A stretch of 35,069 nucleotides of DNA from an uncultured Bacilli bacterium (GCA_934177995.1 CAKPPW010000013.1:1-35069), one strand, 5' to 3'; counted from the stretch's first letter, positions 14,285-22,858 are shown. Numbers and translations are program-made. Notes: generated from the letters alone by a model not told the origin.

Positions 14285-14407
14285 TTGACAGTTTGTTAAT
14301 TTTTCTTTAGTATAGTGAGCTAATTCAGGGGGGGGATTATTTATCATTTAGATGGGGTTAATCGGTAAGTTATGTTTCCTTGATTAATATCTATGGGAGG
14401 AAGAAAA
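14285..14407 (+). promoter_or_regulatory. Promoter and conserved leader of surface protein 1
   Basis: TTGACA (14285-14290), 17 bp, TAGTAT (14308-14313). The leader holds an eight-G run (14328-14335). AATTCAGG (14322-14329) can pair with CCTTGATT (14378-14385), enclosing GGGGTTAATCGGTAA. The same promoter and leader elements recur before the next surface gene. The 14053-14407 gap is otherwise filled by the Fic operator and the orphan terminator. Confidence 0.65.
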
Positions 14408-16666
14408 ATGGTAGAAAAAATTTCTAAATCATTGATGGTATTATGTGCTGTATTTATTATGATGTTTATACCAAATGTTAAGGCTGCAAGTGCTAATGTA
14501 ACAACTGATATGACTAATAAAGAAATACAAAGCATAGTCGATTCAAATGATACAATCGAATTTGCAACAGGTAAATATCAGAATTTATCTCTTACTGTTG
14601 ATGGTAATAAGACTTTTAAAATGGCTGGAAAAGTTACTTTTACAAGTGATAATGGTAATAACTTTGGTATTTTATTTAAAGATAATACTAAGTCAAACTT
14701 AACTATCGATGGTGATTTGACTATTTCTTCATATAGAGAAGGAATATTTGTTTCTAATGATTGTGATGTTACTTTAGATTTAGTTAATAATAGTAAACTT
14801 TCTTTAATTAATTCTTTAGAAACTGATCAAAATCATGGAAGTGGTATGTGGATTGGTTATAGAACAATCTTTAACTTAAATGGTACTAAGGGTTCTAGTT
14901 TTATAGCTAGTGATAATACTATGTCTGGTATTAATGTAATGGGAAGTGCAAAAGTTACCCTTAACTTTAATGATATGGCTTTAGTAGATATGAGTAATAA
15001 TAGTAAAGTTAGTGGTTACCATGCTGGAATGGAATCTGGTTCAACAAATATTTTAAACTTTACTAATGTTAATAAAGTTACTATGAATAATAATGGAGTA
15101 GATGCGGTTTGTGTTAGTGGTGATAATGATCAAATCAATATAACTGGTTCAAATGTTTCTATGACAAATAATCATAGTTGGGGTACTAATGGAGGAAATA
15201 TCAAGGTTATTAACTCATACTTAAATATTAGTAATAACTCTGATGGTCCTTGGGCTAATGTTAAATATACAGCATCTAATATGTATGCTAATAATTTAAC
15301 AGTAAAAAATTCAACAATTGATGCTAATAACTGTGGAGCAAACTCTGGTATTTGGGTTGAAAATACTGCTGAAATTATAGGCTCTACAATAAATGTAAAT
15401 AATAATGGTCAAGAAGCTTATGGCAATTATAACTATAGTCAAACAAGACCTTACTATCAAGGTGATTATCCTTGGAATATGGGTAATGGTATAGCTTTCT
15501 ATGGTGAAAAAAGTGATACTATTACAGAAATATTAGTTAACTCATCTATATTAAATGCAAATAATAATGGAGTATCTAAAAACTTTACTGTAGAAGGTGA
15601 CAAGATAAAAAATGATAATTCATTAAAAGATAGAAGTGGTTTTACAGTAGCACTTTACTCTGGAATTGCTGTATTTAATGCTGAAGTTAAAGTAACTGAT
15701 AGTTCCTTTACTTTACTAGATAATAAAAGACATGGTATTGGTTATCATGAAGCTTATGCTGGTAAGTTTATAGTAGATGGTTATACTATTGGTAAAATAG
15801 CTACTACTGATAACGTAATTCAAAAAGAAATAGAAGGATTTAATAGTAATCAACAAACAATTATACTTAGTGGTAGTTTAGAAGCAAATCATGAAAATAT
15901 GACTGGTGATTTTGGTAATTATAATGACCAAAAGAAGGAAGACGAAAAATATACAGGTCCTATTAATAATGATTCAACTAAATTAGTTGATTTTGAATTA
16001 AATAAAAATAATAATAAAGAAATGACGGAAGATAAGAATAGTTTTACTTATTATGATCCAAATAATTCAACTAGATATGATTATGTCTTTAGATATGATG
16101 ATCAAGGTAAAGCTTATGTTTGGACACCAGTATCAATCTTAAGATATGATGCTACAGAAGGATTTATTTCATCTCTTGGAACAGCTGGCATTTTAAATGT
16201 AGGATTTAGTAAGACATTACAAGATAACTTATTAAAAGCAGGACTTTATTCTAGATTTACCCAAGATGTTACTATCTATGGCAATAATATGAATCTTGCT
16301 GAAAAACTACTTGCTGTAGCAACTCGTGATGGTTATGTATTTAAGGGTTGGTATATAGCAAGTGATAGTGAACTTGCTAAGAAGTATGCCTTGGAAGGTA
16401 ACTTTGAAGAGTTATATAAACTATTAAATACTAAGTTTGATGAGACAACTAAATTAATGATTGATGGTAAACCAGTTAGTGAATTAACAGTTTATGCTAA
16501 ATGGGATATTGAAGAAAAAGGTATGACAAGAGTAGATGATATTACTCCACCTAATACTTTAGTAGATTCTAATAATAATATTGAACTATTAATTGCTTCT
16601 TTAATTACTATTGTAAGTTTAGTTAGTGTATCTAAATTAATAGTTGTAAGAAATAGTAAAATCTAG
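14408..16666 (+). CDS. Secreted, cell-wall-anchored beta-helix surface protein
   Basis: A 752-residue exported protein. A signal peptide (about residues 1-26, ending VKAAS) is followed by a long region of Asn-rich repeats (NNN, STIN, GNG patterns) typical of right-handed parallel beta-helix adhesins. A Listeria-Bacteroides/InlB-type repeat follows, with GYVFKGWY and LTVYAKW near residues 635-700. The C-terminus has ITPPNTL, a hydrophobic stretch and a basic end (VVRNSKI), which looks like an atypical sorting signal. The start is the ATG after GGGAGGAAG; an in-frame ATG 15 bases upstream overlaps that site. The sortase is encoded two genes downstream. Likely an adhesin or glycan-binding protein; ligand unknown. 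Confidence 0.8.
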   Translation: MVEKISKSLMVLCAVFIMMFIPNVKAASANVTTDMTNKEIQSIVDSNDTIEFATGKYQNLSLTVDGNKTFKMAGKVTFTSDNGNNFGILFKDNTKSNLTIDGDLTISSYREGIFVSNDCDVTLDLVNNSKLSLINSLETDQNHGSGMWIGYRTIFNLNGTKGSSFIASDNTMSGINVMGSAKVTLNFNDMALVDMSNNSKVSGYHAGMESGSTNILNFTNVNKVTMNNNGVDAVCVSGDNDQINITGSNVSMTNNHSWGTNGGNIKVINSYLNISNNSDGPWANVKYTASNMYANNLTVKNSTIDANNCGANSGIWVENTAEIIGSTINVNNNGQEAYGNYNYSQTRPYYQGDYPWNMGNGIAFYGEKSDTITEILVNSSILNANNNGVSKNFTVEGDKIKNDNSLKDRSGFTVALYSGIAVFNAEVKVTDSSFTLLDNKRHGIGYHEAYAGKFIVDGYTIGKIATTDNVIQKEIEGFNSNQQTIILSGSLEANHENMTGDFGNYNDQKKEDEKYTGPINNDSTKLVDFELNKNNNKEMTEDKNSFTYYDPNNSTRYDYVFRYDDQGKAYVWTPVSILRYDATEGFISSLGTAGILNVGFSKTLQDNLLKAGLYSRFTQDVTIYGNNMNLAEKLLAVATRDGYVFKGWYIASDSELAKKYALEGNFEELYKLLNTKFDETTKLMIDGKPVSELTVYAKWDIEEKGMTRVDDITPPNTLVDSNNNIELLIASLITIVSLVSVSKLIVVRNSKI

Positions 16667-16692
16667 GAATTTTAAGTTTCTAGATTTTTTTC
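16660..16692 (+). terminator. Terminator of surface protein 1
   Basis: AATCTAG (16660-16666, containing the stop) pairs with CTAGATT (16680-16686), followed by a T-run. Confidence 0.75.
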
Positions 16693-16724
16693 TTATGAAA
16701 TTTGCAAAATTCGACTAAAAAATG

Positions 16725-16842
16725 TTGACAATTTGTTAATTTACCCTTAGTATAGTGAGCTAAATCAAGGAAATATTTAATTTCTTCGAAGGGGTTCGGT
16801 AATTATATCTTATTCTCTTGATAAAATGTGGAGGAGAAAAAA
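16725..16842 (+). promoter_or_regulatory. Promoter and conserved leader of surface protein 2
   Basis: TTGACA (16725-16730), 17 bp, TAGTAT (16748-16753), then AGTGAGCTAAATCAAG. ATCAAG (16764-16769) pairs with CTTGAT (16817-16822), enclosing GGGGTTCGGTAA. These elements match those before surface protein 1, but the G-run is missing. Confidence 0.65.
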
Positions 16843-18531
16843 ATGAAAAAAACAGTAAGAAGTATTCTATTTGTAGTTGTACTACTATTAGGATTTGTAT
16901 TCTTTACTACTGATGTTTCTGCTCTTGAAACGTCAAAGTGGGATACAGATTCTATTCCTAAGTTAACTACTAGTGAGGGACTAGAAGTAACTTATGATTT
17001 ATCAAAGTTAACTGTAGATGCTATGTGGCAAGAAGTATATGGTGAGATTACTGTCAACGTAACTATACCAGCTAATTATGATAATGATGAGATTGTCATT
17101 GCACCAGAAGTATTTGAACAAATCTCAAATAAAATTTATGAGGAATTTAAAAAATATGGAGCTGAACAAGGTTTAGATGAAGATTATTTTCAGTTTCGTA
17201 ATCCATTCCAAGCTGGGGATAAGTTTAGAGTTAGAATGGTAATTAATAACTTATCTGATTATGATTATTATTATGAAGAGACATCTTTTGAAATATTTCC
17301 AACAGAACCATTAGTATATAAGGAAAAGGAAACAACAACAACTAATAATAATACTAATGATAAATTCTTCAATCAAATAACATTACCGGAAGGATTTACT
17401 TTTAGACGTACTTATAATACGGCATTACAAGCTTTAATACCTAATTCAAGCGGTAGAAATATGACTGATGATGTAGTAGGAGCTGCTTTAACTGCTAAAG
17501 GATATAATGGTATAGCTGATTATGCTAAATATTTATTAGACTTTTATAATAGTAAATATAAGACAAACTATACAAGACTTGATCAATTCAATAAAGGAAT
17601 AATTAGGGAAATGTTATCTGATGTAGATCCTTTCTATGTACTTAATGATGCTTATAAAAAAGCACTAGGAATAACTTGGTTACCAGCTAATCAAAAAAGA
17701 GCAAAAGAAGAAGTAGATAGTGCTTTGCAAGCTAAAGGTTATAATAGTCCGCTAGATTTTTTCTTAGCATATTATAATATTTCAAGCATTACAGAATTAA
17801 CTGATGAGATGATTAATGATTTATATCGATCAATGGGTAATGAATCTGGAGAATTTTCTATTGAAACTAATGAAACAGTTTTATTACTAGCCTACAATTA
17901 TTTCTATAATGAAGGATTATCATTCTATTTTGATCAAAAAAATGAAAATGGTGAATATACCGATAATAAAGATGTAGCAAACGGTGCTAGTGATAATACT
18001 GGAAGTGATTATTCAGTAGGTAGCTATATGCGTGATAAAACTAAAGGTGATAGTGATATTATAGAAAGAGCAGGTACTCTTAATTCTAAGGGTGAAGGTT
18101 ATACTATTTCTGGAGTATTAAAAAATATAGGTAGATATACACCTAACTCTTACCTTGGTTTTAACTTTATGACTGATATGCAACTTAAGTATAAAGCTAA
18201 ATATGGTAAATTAATTGTTAAATATGTAGATGCTGATGGTAATACATTATTACCAAGTAGTGAATTTACTAAAATGGTAGGAAAAGATTATTTAACAGAT
18301 TATAAAGATATTGATGGATACTATTTAGTAGAAATCAAAGGTGATGAAACCGGTAAATATATTGATGGAACTATTGAAGTGATTTATGTTTATGATAGAA
18401 TTGAAATTGGAGAAATAGTACCACCTATGACAGGAGTTAATAATACTAATAGTGATTTATTCTTTGTAATATTATCAACTGTTGGTGCTATATCTTTAGG
18501 AATAGGTCTTAAAAAGAAATATAATATCTAA
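16843..18531 (+). CDS. Cell-wall-anchored MucBP-type surface protein
   Basis: A 562-residue exported protein with a signal peptide (MKKTVRS plus a hydrophobic core to about residue 27, SA-L). The middle holds two related helical segments that share ALxAKGYN (about residues 210-280 and 290-350), an internal duplication. Near the C-terminus is a mucin-binding MucBP domain (about 455-520; LIVKYVDADGNTLLPSSEF to IEVIYVYDR). The sorting signal is IVPPMTG, a hydrophobic stretch and the basic end KKKYNI. PPxTG motifs are known class B sortase substrates in Clostridioides difficile. The ATG follows GGAGGAG. Probably binds mucus glycans. Confidence 0.82.
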   Translation: MKKTVRSILFVVVLLLGFVFFTTDVSALETSKWDTDSIPKLTTSEGLEVTYDLSKLTVDAMWQEVYGEITVNVTIPANYDNDEIVIAPEVFEQISNKIYEEFKKYGAEQGLDEDYFQFRNPFQAGDKFRVRMVINNLSDYDYYYEETSFEIFPTEPLVYKEKETTTTNNNTNDKFFNQITLPEGFTFRRTYNTALQALIPNSSGRNMTDDVVGAALTAKGYNGIADYAKYLLDFYNSKYKTNYTRLDQFNKGIIREMLSDVDPFYVLNDAYKKALGITWLPANQKRAKEEVDSALQAKGYNSPLDFFLAYYNISSITELTDEMINDLYRSMGNESGEFSIETNETVLLLAYNYFYNEGLSFYFDQKNENGEYTDNKDVANGASDNTGSDYSVGSYMRDKTKGDSDIIERAGTLNSKGEGYTISGVLKNIGRYTPNSYLGFNFMTDMQLKYKAKYGKLIVKYVDADGNTLLPSSEFTKMVGKDYLTDYKDIDGYYLVEIKGDETGKYIDGTIEVIYVYDRIEIGEIVPPMTGVNNTNSDLFFVILSTVGAISLGIGLKKKYNI

Positions 18532-18550
18532 GATAAAAGAATCCTTTTGA

Positions 18551-18572
18551 AAGAATCCTTTTGGATTCTTTT
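18551..18572 (+). terminator. Terminator between surface protein 2 and sortase
   Basis: AAGAATCC, TTTT loop, GGATTCTT, then TT. The T-tail is short and no promoter is seen before the sortase, so partial read-through may set the sortase level. Confidence 0.6.
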
Positions 18573-18595
18573 GGAGTATAAAAAGGGTGATAAAA

Positions 18596-19372
18596 ATGAA
18601 AAAAAGAGCAAGAATAATTTATATTGTGCTAATATCTTTAATAATTATAGTAAACTTTATTTGGTATTTTAACTTTAGTAGTACTGCCTTAAATAAGAAA
18701 GATGAAAAAGCTAAAGAAGAAGTTACTAATACTTATAAAGATGTAACTACTTTAAAAGAAGAGGAAAATGCTAAAGTAGAAGAAGATACTTTTTATGAAA
18801 AAAATATAATTAAAAGATACCAAAATAGATTCTCTAATAAAGACATAATAGGAGAATTATCTATTAGTAATACTAGTCTAAGAGTTCCAATTGTAAAAGG
18901 AAATGATAACAGTTATTATTTAAATCACTTAATCAATAAAAAAGCTAATACTCTTGGTAGTGTCTTTATGGATTATCGTAATAATACAAGTGATAGAAAA
19001 GTAATTATTTATGGACATAACTCTAATAATGTTTATACAGAATTTAATGTTTTAGAAAAGTATCTAAGTAGTAGTTATTATTATAATCATCCAACTATTA
19101 CTTTTAAAGATATTGATAATACTTATTACTATCAAATATTTTCTATTTATAAAACCGATAAAGACTATCAACATGTTAATTTGAATTTTACAGATGAAAC
19201 GTATAGAAAACATCTAGAATGGTTAAAAAATAAGTCGTTATATGATACTAATGTCAGTATAGATGGAAATGACCAAATAATAGTTTTACAAACTTGTGAT
19301 GTTACAAATGAGGGAGAATATATAATTGTAGTAGGTAAAAAGATAAAGACTATAAGTAATGAAGCTAGTTAG
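18596..19372 (+). CDS. Class B sortase
   Basis: A 258-residue transpeptidase that should attach the two upstream surface proteins to peptidoglycan. An N-terminal membrane anchor (about 7-26) and a charged linker precede the catalytic domain. Catalytic His141 (YGHNSNN) and Cys234 (VLQTCDV) are clear, and SLYDTNVSIDGNDQ before the Cys strand marks class B. The expected catalytic Arg in the last strand is not obvious: the sequence there is EGEYIIVVGKK. The ATG at 18596 is preceded by AAGGGTGAT; a GTG at 18587 is the alternative. Its stop lies inside the terminator. Confidence 0.87.
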   Translation: MKKRARIIYIVLISLIIIVNFIWYFNFSSTALNKKDEKAKEEVTNTYKDVTTLKEEENAKVEEDTFYEKNIIKRYQNRFSNKDIIGELSISNTSLRVPIVKGNDNSYYLNHLINKKANTLGSVFMDYRNNTSDRKVIIYGHNSNNVYTEFNVLEKYLSSSYYYNHPTITFKDIDNTYYYQIFSIYKTDKDYQHVNLNFTDETYRKHLEWLKNKSLYDTNVSIDGNDQIIVLQTCDVTNEGEYIIVVGKKIKTISNEAS

Positions 19373-19381
19373 TCTTTTTTT
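19347..19381 (+). terminator. Sortase terminator
   Basis: AGACTA (19347-19352) pairs with TAGTCT (19370-19375), followed by a run of seven T; the loop includes the stop codon. Confidence 0.7.
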
Positions 19382-19386
19382 CTATA

Positions 19387-19405
19387 ATAAAAAAGAGTTA
19401 AACTC
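19387..19405 (-). terminator. Terminator of the RNHCP gene
   Basis: Minus-strand GAGT-TTA-ACTC followed by TTTTTT, overlapping the stop codon. Confidence 0.7.
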
Positions 19406-19700
19406 CTTTAGAAATATTAATGATTTCATCTAGATTGTCATCAGTGGCCATTATATTTTTATGTTCTTCATGACACTTTTCACATCGATAGACAATCTTA
19501 TAAGTATCCTTAAATTTTTCAATACCAATTGGTTTTAAAATACCTTTACAAGGATTAGCTCTATCACCAGGCATAATATCTATATGAATGGAATAAAGAC
19601 AGTGTGGACAATGATCTCTTGTTGTATATCCTAAAGGATCAACTTCTTTACCACAATTAATACAAGTAAATGCCTCATCTTTTTTAACAAACTGTTTCAT
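19398..19700 (-). CDS. RNHCP-domain zinc protein
   Basis: A 100-residue protein of the RNHCP family. FTCINCGKEVDPLGYTTRDH and CPHCLYSIHIDIMPGDRANP contain the family core; here the name-giving RNHCP reads RDHCP. Four Cys in CxxC pairs near the N-terminus, plus a second CxxCH pair near residues 73-77, suggest two zinc sites. The biochemical function is unknown; nucleic-acid binding is a guess from the fold. The ATG follows AGGTGGTG. It is transcribed divergently from the next gene. Confidence 0.85.
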   Translation of the reverse strand: MKQFVKKDEAFTCINCGKEVDPLGYTTRDHCPHCLYSIHIDIMPGDRANPCKGILKPIGIEKFKDTYKIVYRCEKCHEEHKNIMATDDNLDEIINISKGV

Positions 19701-19729
19701 AAAATCACCACCTAAAGTATAACAATAAT

Positions 19730-19758
19730 TTGAAAATAATGCTATTATTTGTTATGAT
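19730..19758 (+). promoter_or_regulatory. Promoter of the 19784-20908 gene
   Basis: TTGAAA (19730-19735), 17 bp, TATGAT (19753-19758). Confidence 0.6.
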
Positions 19759-19783
19759 TAAATAAAAAGAGGTGAACTTATTT

Positions 19784-20908
19784 ATGATTAAATATGAAGC
19801 ACTAGTAAATAATTATTATTATAATAATGAAGATATAGATAAGGTAATAAAATTGCTTAAAGATACTAACTATTATGAAAGTTGTACTAGAGAAAATGTT
19901 TCAGTGTTAGTAGAATCAGTAAATAAATTTTTAAACGATATAAAAATTAAAAGAGAAAAAACTGTATTAGAACGACATGAAACAGAGGAGGAGGCACGTG
20001 CATATTTTGGTGATGATTTTATTGATAAATTTGATAAACTGTTGACAGAACTTGATAAACAACAAACGATAGTAGCTCTTCATGGAACTTATCCAGATAA
20101 ATGTCCTAAAATATGTGAAGAGGGGTTGAAGTATCTGTATCCAAGTATTTCATCTACTGCTGTTTCTCAATCAATGGCTTATGGGGCAGGTGAAATGCAT
20201 TATGATAAATATGAAGAATTATTAAACTGGAGACACAGGAACTATAAGGGTTTAATAATGATTGCTATTCCTTATGAGTGTTACTATAAAGAAGGCCTTT
20301 GGAATCATTATCAAGAAACAGGTTATGTTATGTATGGGGCTCAAGATTATAAAATTAATCCCGATTTCATTGCTTGTTATGTAGATGTAGATGAAAAAAA
20401 GATAATAATTAATCCTAAATATAATAGAAATCATGATTATACTGGATTAGTAAAAGATACTAGCATATATAGAGAAAATAAGAAATTAGACAATGATAAA
20501 GTAGCTAGTATAATGAGGGAAAATCTTAAGAAATTTAAATCATCAGAAGTATCAACTGTAGAAAGAAAAGGTAAAAGTGAAGAAAAAATTGATATTAAAA
20601 AAATACCAGAGTATATAGAACAGTTAAATTATACATTTAATTCAATTAAATTAGGTTATCCAGATGTTATGAGTGAAGAAAGATATAAAGAATTACTATC
20701 AGATTTATCAAATGGTTTTGCTACTGTTACAAAAGCTTTGCCTTTATTGGAGAAGGAAAAAGAATTAAAAAAATCTAAAGAAGTTGTTTCTGTTCCTATT
20801 AGTACTATTCAAAATACAGATGATTTTGTTTTAGATGATTTTGTTTTTGATGATGATATAGAATGGAATGATACTTCTTTAACACAAGAAGAAGGTAAAA
20901 AGTTGTAA
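19784..20908 (+). CDS. Unrecognised protein, possible ADP-ribosyltransferase-like fold
   Basis: A 374-residue cytoplasmic protein that I cannot assign. Residues 1-90 are helical and charged. Residues 90-220 contain VALHGTYPDKCPKICEEGL, a YGAGEMHYDKY segment and NPDFIACYVDVDEKKIIINP. This arrangement (H-G-T, a GL a few residues on, an aromatic-rich second block, then a final Y or I strand) recalls PARP-type transferases, but no catalytic Glu is certain, so I make the comparison only as a hypothesis. The C-terminal third is helical and ends in an acidic repeat (DDFVLDDFVFDDDIEWND). The start at 19784 follows AGAGGTG; a GTG at 19772 overlaps that site. It has its own promoter and no partner gene. 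Confidence 0.5.
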   Translation: MIKYEALVNNYYYNNEDIDKVIKLLKDTNYYESCTRENVSVLVESVNKFLNDIKIKREKTVLERHETEEEARAYFGDDFIDKFDKLLTELDKQQTIVALHGTYPDKCPKICEEGLKYLYPSISSTAVSQSMAYGAGEMHYDKYEELLNWRHRNYKGLIMIAIPYECYYKEGLWNHYQETGYVMYGAQDYKINPDFIACYVDVDEKKIIINPKYNRNHDYTGLVKDTSIYRENKKLDNDKVASIMRENLKKFKSSEVSTVERKGKSEEKIDIKKIPEYIEQLNYTFNSIKLGYPDVMSEERYKELLSDLSNGFATVTKALPLLEKEKELKKSKEVVSVPISTIQNTDDFVLDDFVFDDDIEWNDTSLTQEEGKKL

Positions 20909-20909
20909 T

Positions 20910-20938
20910 TTGTCAAAACCTTTATTATTTGCTATAAT
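20910..20938 (+). promoter_or_regulatory. Promoter of scpAB
   Basis: TTGTCA (20910-20915), 17 bp, TATAAT (20933-20938). Confidence 0.75.
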
Positions 20939-20959
20939 TTCAAGTGAAAGGTTGATAGT

Positions 20960-21664
20960 ATGGAGTTTAGAGTAGAGGGATTTGAAGGACCACTTGATTT
21001 GCTTCTTCATCTTATAAAAGAAAATAAAATGGATATCTTTGATATTGAGATAAATTTAATAACAGAACAATATCTTAAATATATCAATAATATGGAAAAA
21101 GTTAATCTAGAAATATCAGAGTATTTAGTTTTAGCTAGTGAATTAATAGAAATAAAAGCAAAGATGTTACTTCCTAGAAAACAACAAGAGAATGAAAAAG
21201 AAGAAGAGGAAGATCCAAGAGAAGAGTTAGTTAATAAATTATTAGAGTATCAAGCCTATAAAGAGATAAGTAAAGATTTAAAAGAAAAAGAAGAGTTAAG
21301 AAGTGAAATATATACTAAAGCTCCTGAAAAATATAGTAATTATCAAGAAGAAGAAACTACTTTTGAAGGTGGTTCTGTTGATTTACTAGTAGATGCTTTT
21401 AAGAAATTCTTAATAAGAAAAGAGGAAGAAAAACCACTTAATACTAAAGTTACTAAAAAAGGTATAACTGTATCTAGTAGAAGATATGAAATAAAAAACT
21501 TACTTAAAGAAAAAGGAAAGGTTAACTTTTATCAGATGTTTACTGTTCCAACAAAAGAATATATAGTAGTTACTTTCCTGGCTATTTTAGAGATGGCTAA
21601 GAATAAAGAGTTAATCATTCATCAAGAAGGAATCTATGATGAAATAATTTGTGAGGGGGTATAA
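20960..21664 (+). CDS. scpA: Segregation and condensation protein A
   Basis: The kleisin subunit of the bacterial Smc-ScpAB condensin. The N-terminal signature FEGPLDLLLHLIKENKMDIFDI is nearly canonical, followed by YLVLASELIEIKAKMLLP. A charged central helix and a C-terminal winged helix (about 165-234) that binds the Smc head complete the family layout. Length (234) is normal. scpB starts one base after the stop, so the two are coupled. Confidence 0.96.
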   Translation: MEFRVEGFEGPLDLLLHLIKENKMDIFDIEINLITEQYLKYINNMEKVNLEISEYLVLASELIEIKAKMLLPRKQQENEKEEEEDPREELVNKLLEYQAYKEISKDLKEKEELRSEIYTKAPEKYSNYQEEETTFEGGSVDLLVDAFKKFLIRKEEEKPLNTKVTKKGITVSSRRYEIKNLLKEKGKVNFYQMFTVPTKEYIVVTFLAILEMAKNKELIIHQEGIYDEIICEGV

Positions 21665-21665
21665 A

Positions 21666-22229
21666 ATGGAAGCAGTACTTGAAGGTTTATTATTTGTAGT
21701 AGGAGATGATGGTTTATCACTTGAACAAATAAAAGACATACTAGAAATAGATTTTGAGGAGATTAAAACATTAATTGCCACTTTACAGGAAGAATACTCT
21801 AAAGATAATAGGGGAATAAAAATAGAGTTTTTAGGTAATAAACTTAAACTTACTACTAAGAAAGAACATCACTTGTATTATCAAAAACTACTTGAAAATA
21901 AAGAAACGCATTCACTTAGTCAAGCAGCTTTAGAAACTCTTGCTATTGTTGCTTATAATCAACCATTAACTAGAATTCAAATAGATCAGTTAAGAGGTAT
22001 TGCTAGTGCACAAATGGTTAGAAAACTAGTAGCAAAAGGCTTTATCAAAGAATCTGGTAGAAGTAATTTACCAGGTAGACCAATTCTTTATGAAACAACA
22101 AGTGCGTTTCTAGATTATTTTGGTCTTGCTAGTATTGAGGAATTACCTGATATGCGTGATTTCTTAAGTAGTGAAAGAAAAGAAGAAGAAATAGATTTAT
22201 ATGAATCTAAATATAAAGAAACAGATTGA
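21666..22229 (+). CDS. scpB: Segregation and condensation protein B
   Basis: A 187-residue partner of ScpA, composed of two winged helices. Diagnostic segments are EAVLEGLLFVVGDDGLSLEQ at the start, LSQAALETLAIVAYNQPLTR in the middle and GRSNLPGRPILYETT near the end. It dimerises and binds the ScpA core. The ATG at 21666 lies after GAGGGGG; an in-frame GTG at 21651 overlaps scpA and is less likely. Confidence 0.96.
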   Translation: MEAVLEGLLFVVGDDGLSLEQIKDILEIDFEEIKTLIATLQEEYSKDNRGIKIEFLGNKLKLTTKKEHHLYYQKLLENKETHSLSQAALETLAIVAYNQPLTRIQIDQLRGIASAQMVRKLVAKGFIKESGRSNLPGRPILYETTSAFLDYFGLASIEELPDMRDFLSSERKEEEIDLYESKYKETD

Positions 22230-22248
22230 AAGGATAGGAAAGATAAAA

Positions 22249-22623
22249 ATGAATAATTATATAAAAAAATTTCCAAATAAACCAAGCTTTGTACAGGAAG
22301 GATTTAATGGGTATACATCTAATCTTGATTGTAAAAATATAAGTATTACTTTTGAAGATGTACATAAAGGACATGATAAATATGCCTTAAATACAACAAG
22401 TTATAGCATATATTATGTTATTGATGGTAATGGAGTGTTTAAAATAGATAAAGAATTATGTGAAGTGACGAAAGGTGATTTGATTGAAATTCCTCCCAAA
22501 ACAGAATTCGTTTTTAAGGGAGAAATGAAACTTCTACTAATTATGAATCCTCCTTTTGCTATGGAAAATGATATTGCGGGTAAAGACAATGATTTATATT
22601 TAATAAAACAACTAAAAAAATAG
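22249..22623 (+). CDS. Small cupin-domain protein
   Basis: A 124-residue single-domain cupin. The beta-barrel pattern is visible in SYSIYYVIDGNGVFKIDKEL and CEVTKGDLIEIPPKTEFVF, matching the G(X)nG and P-G-D-x-IPP motifs of Cupin_2. The first-motif histidines are replaced (YYVIDGNG), so a metal site is doubtful and a binding or structural role is possible. It starts 19 bases after scpB, with GGAAAG upstream, and may be in the same operon; a start inside scpB (22201) is less likely. Confidence 0.75.
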   Translation: MNNYIKKFPNKPSFVQEGFNGYTSNLDCKNISITFEDVHKGHDKYALNTTSYSIYYVIDGNGVFKIDKELCEVTKGDLIEIPPKTEFVFKGEMKLLLIMNPPFAMENDIAGKDNDLYLIKQLKK

Positions 22624-22680
22624 TAAATTAACATTAACTTTATATTAGATAATTATTTAATACCAATAAGTTTTATTTTT

Positions 22681-22830
22681 GTATTTACTACATTTTTGAA
22701 GTCTACTAAATACATATTTATATGATAAGTATTATCTTTTTATAGATATTCCACTTCATCTTAACAATTTTTTTCAGAATTTACTATAATACTATTCTAG
22801 TACTAATTGAGAAAAATACTAATAATAGAC
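22681..22830 (-). pseudogene. Decayed copy of the hsp20 start and its CIRCE
   Basis: The strand and order match the hsp20 region at the window start. ATGATAAGTATTATCTTTTT is shared exactly (27-46 and 22722-22741), as are CACTTCATCTTA and CTAATAATAGACAA (196-209 and 22819-22832). On the minus strand the coding remnant reads DNTYHINMYLVDFKN after a 1-base indel. The N-terminal coding part is deleted and the CIRCE is reduced to CTAGTACTA...AATACTAA. It is non-functional. Confidence 0.75.
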
Positions 22831-22858
22831 AATTTTCTCAAAAAAAGATAAAAAAGGG

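Noticed and set aside
14320..14390. The surface-protein leader might be a c-di-GMP riboswitch because of GGGGTT and the surface-gene context.
   Set aside because: The conserved core bases and stems of GEMM or c-di-GMP-II aptamers are not present; it is left as an unidentified leader.
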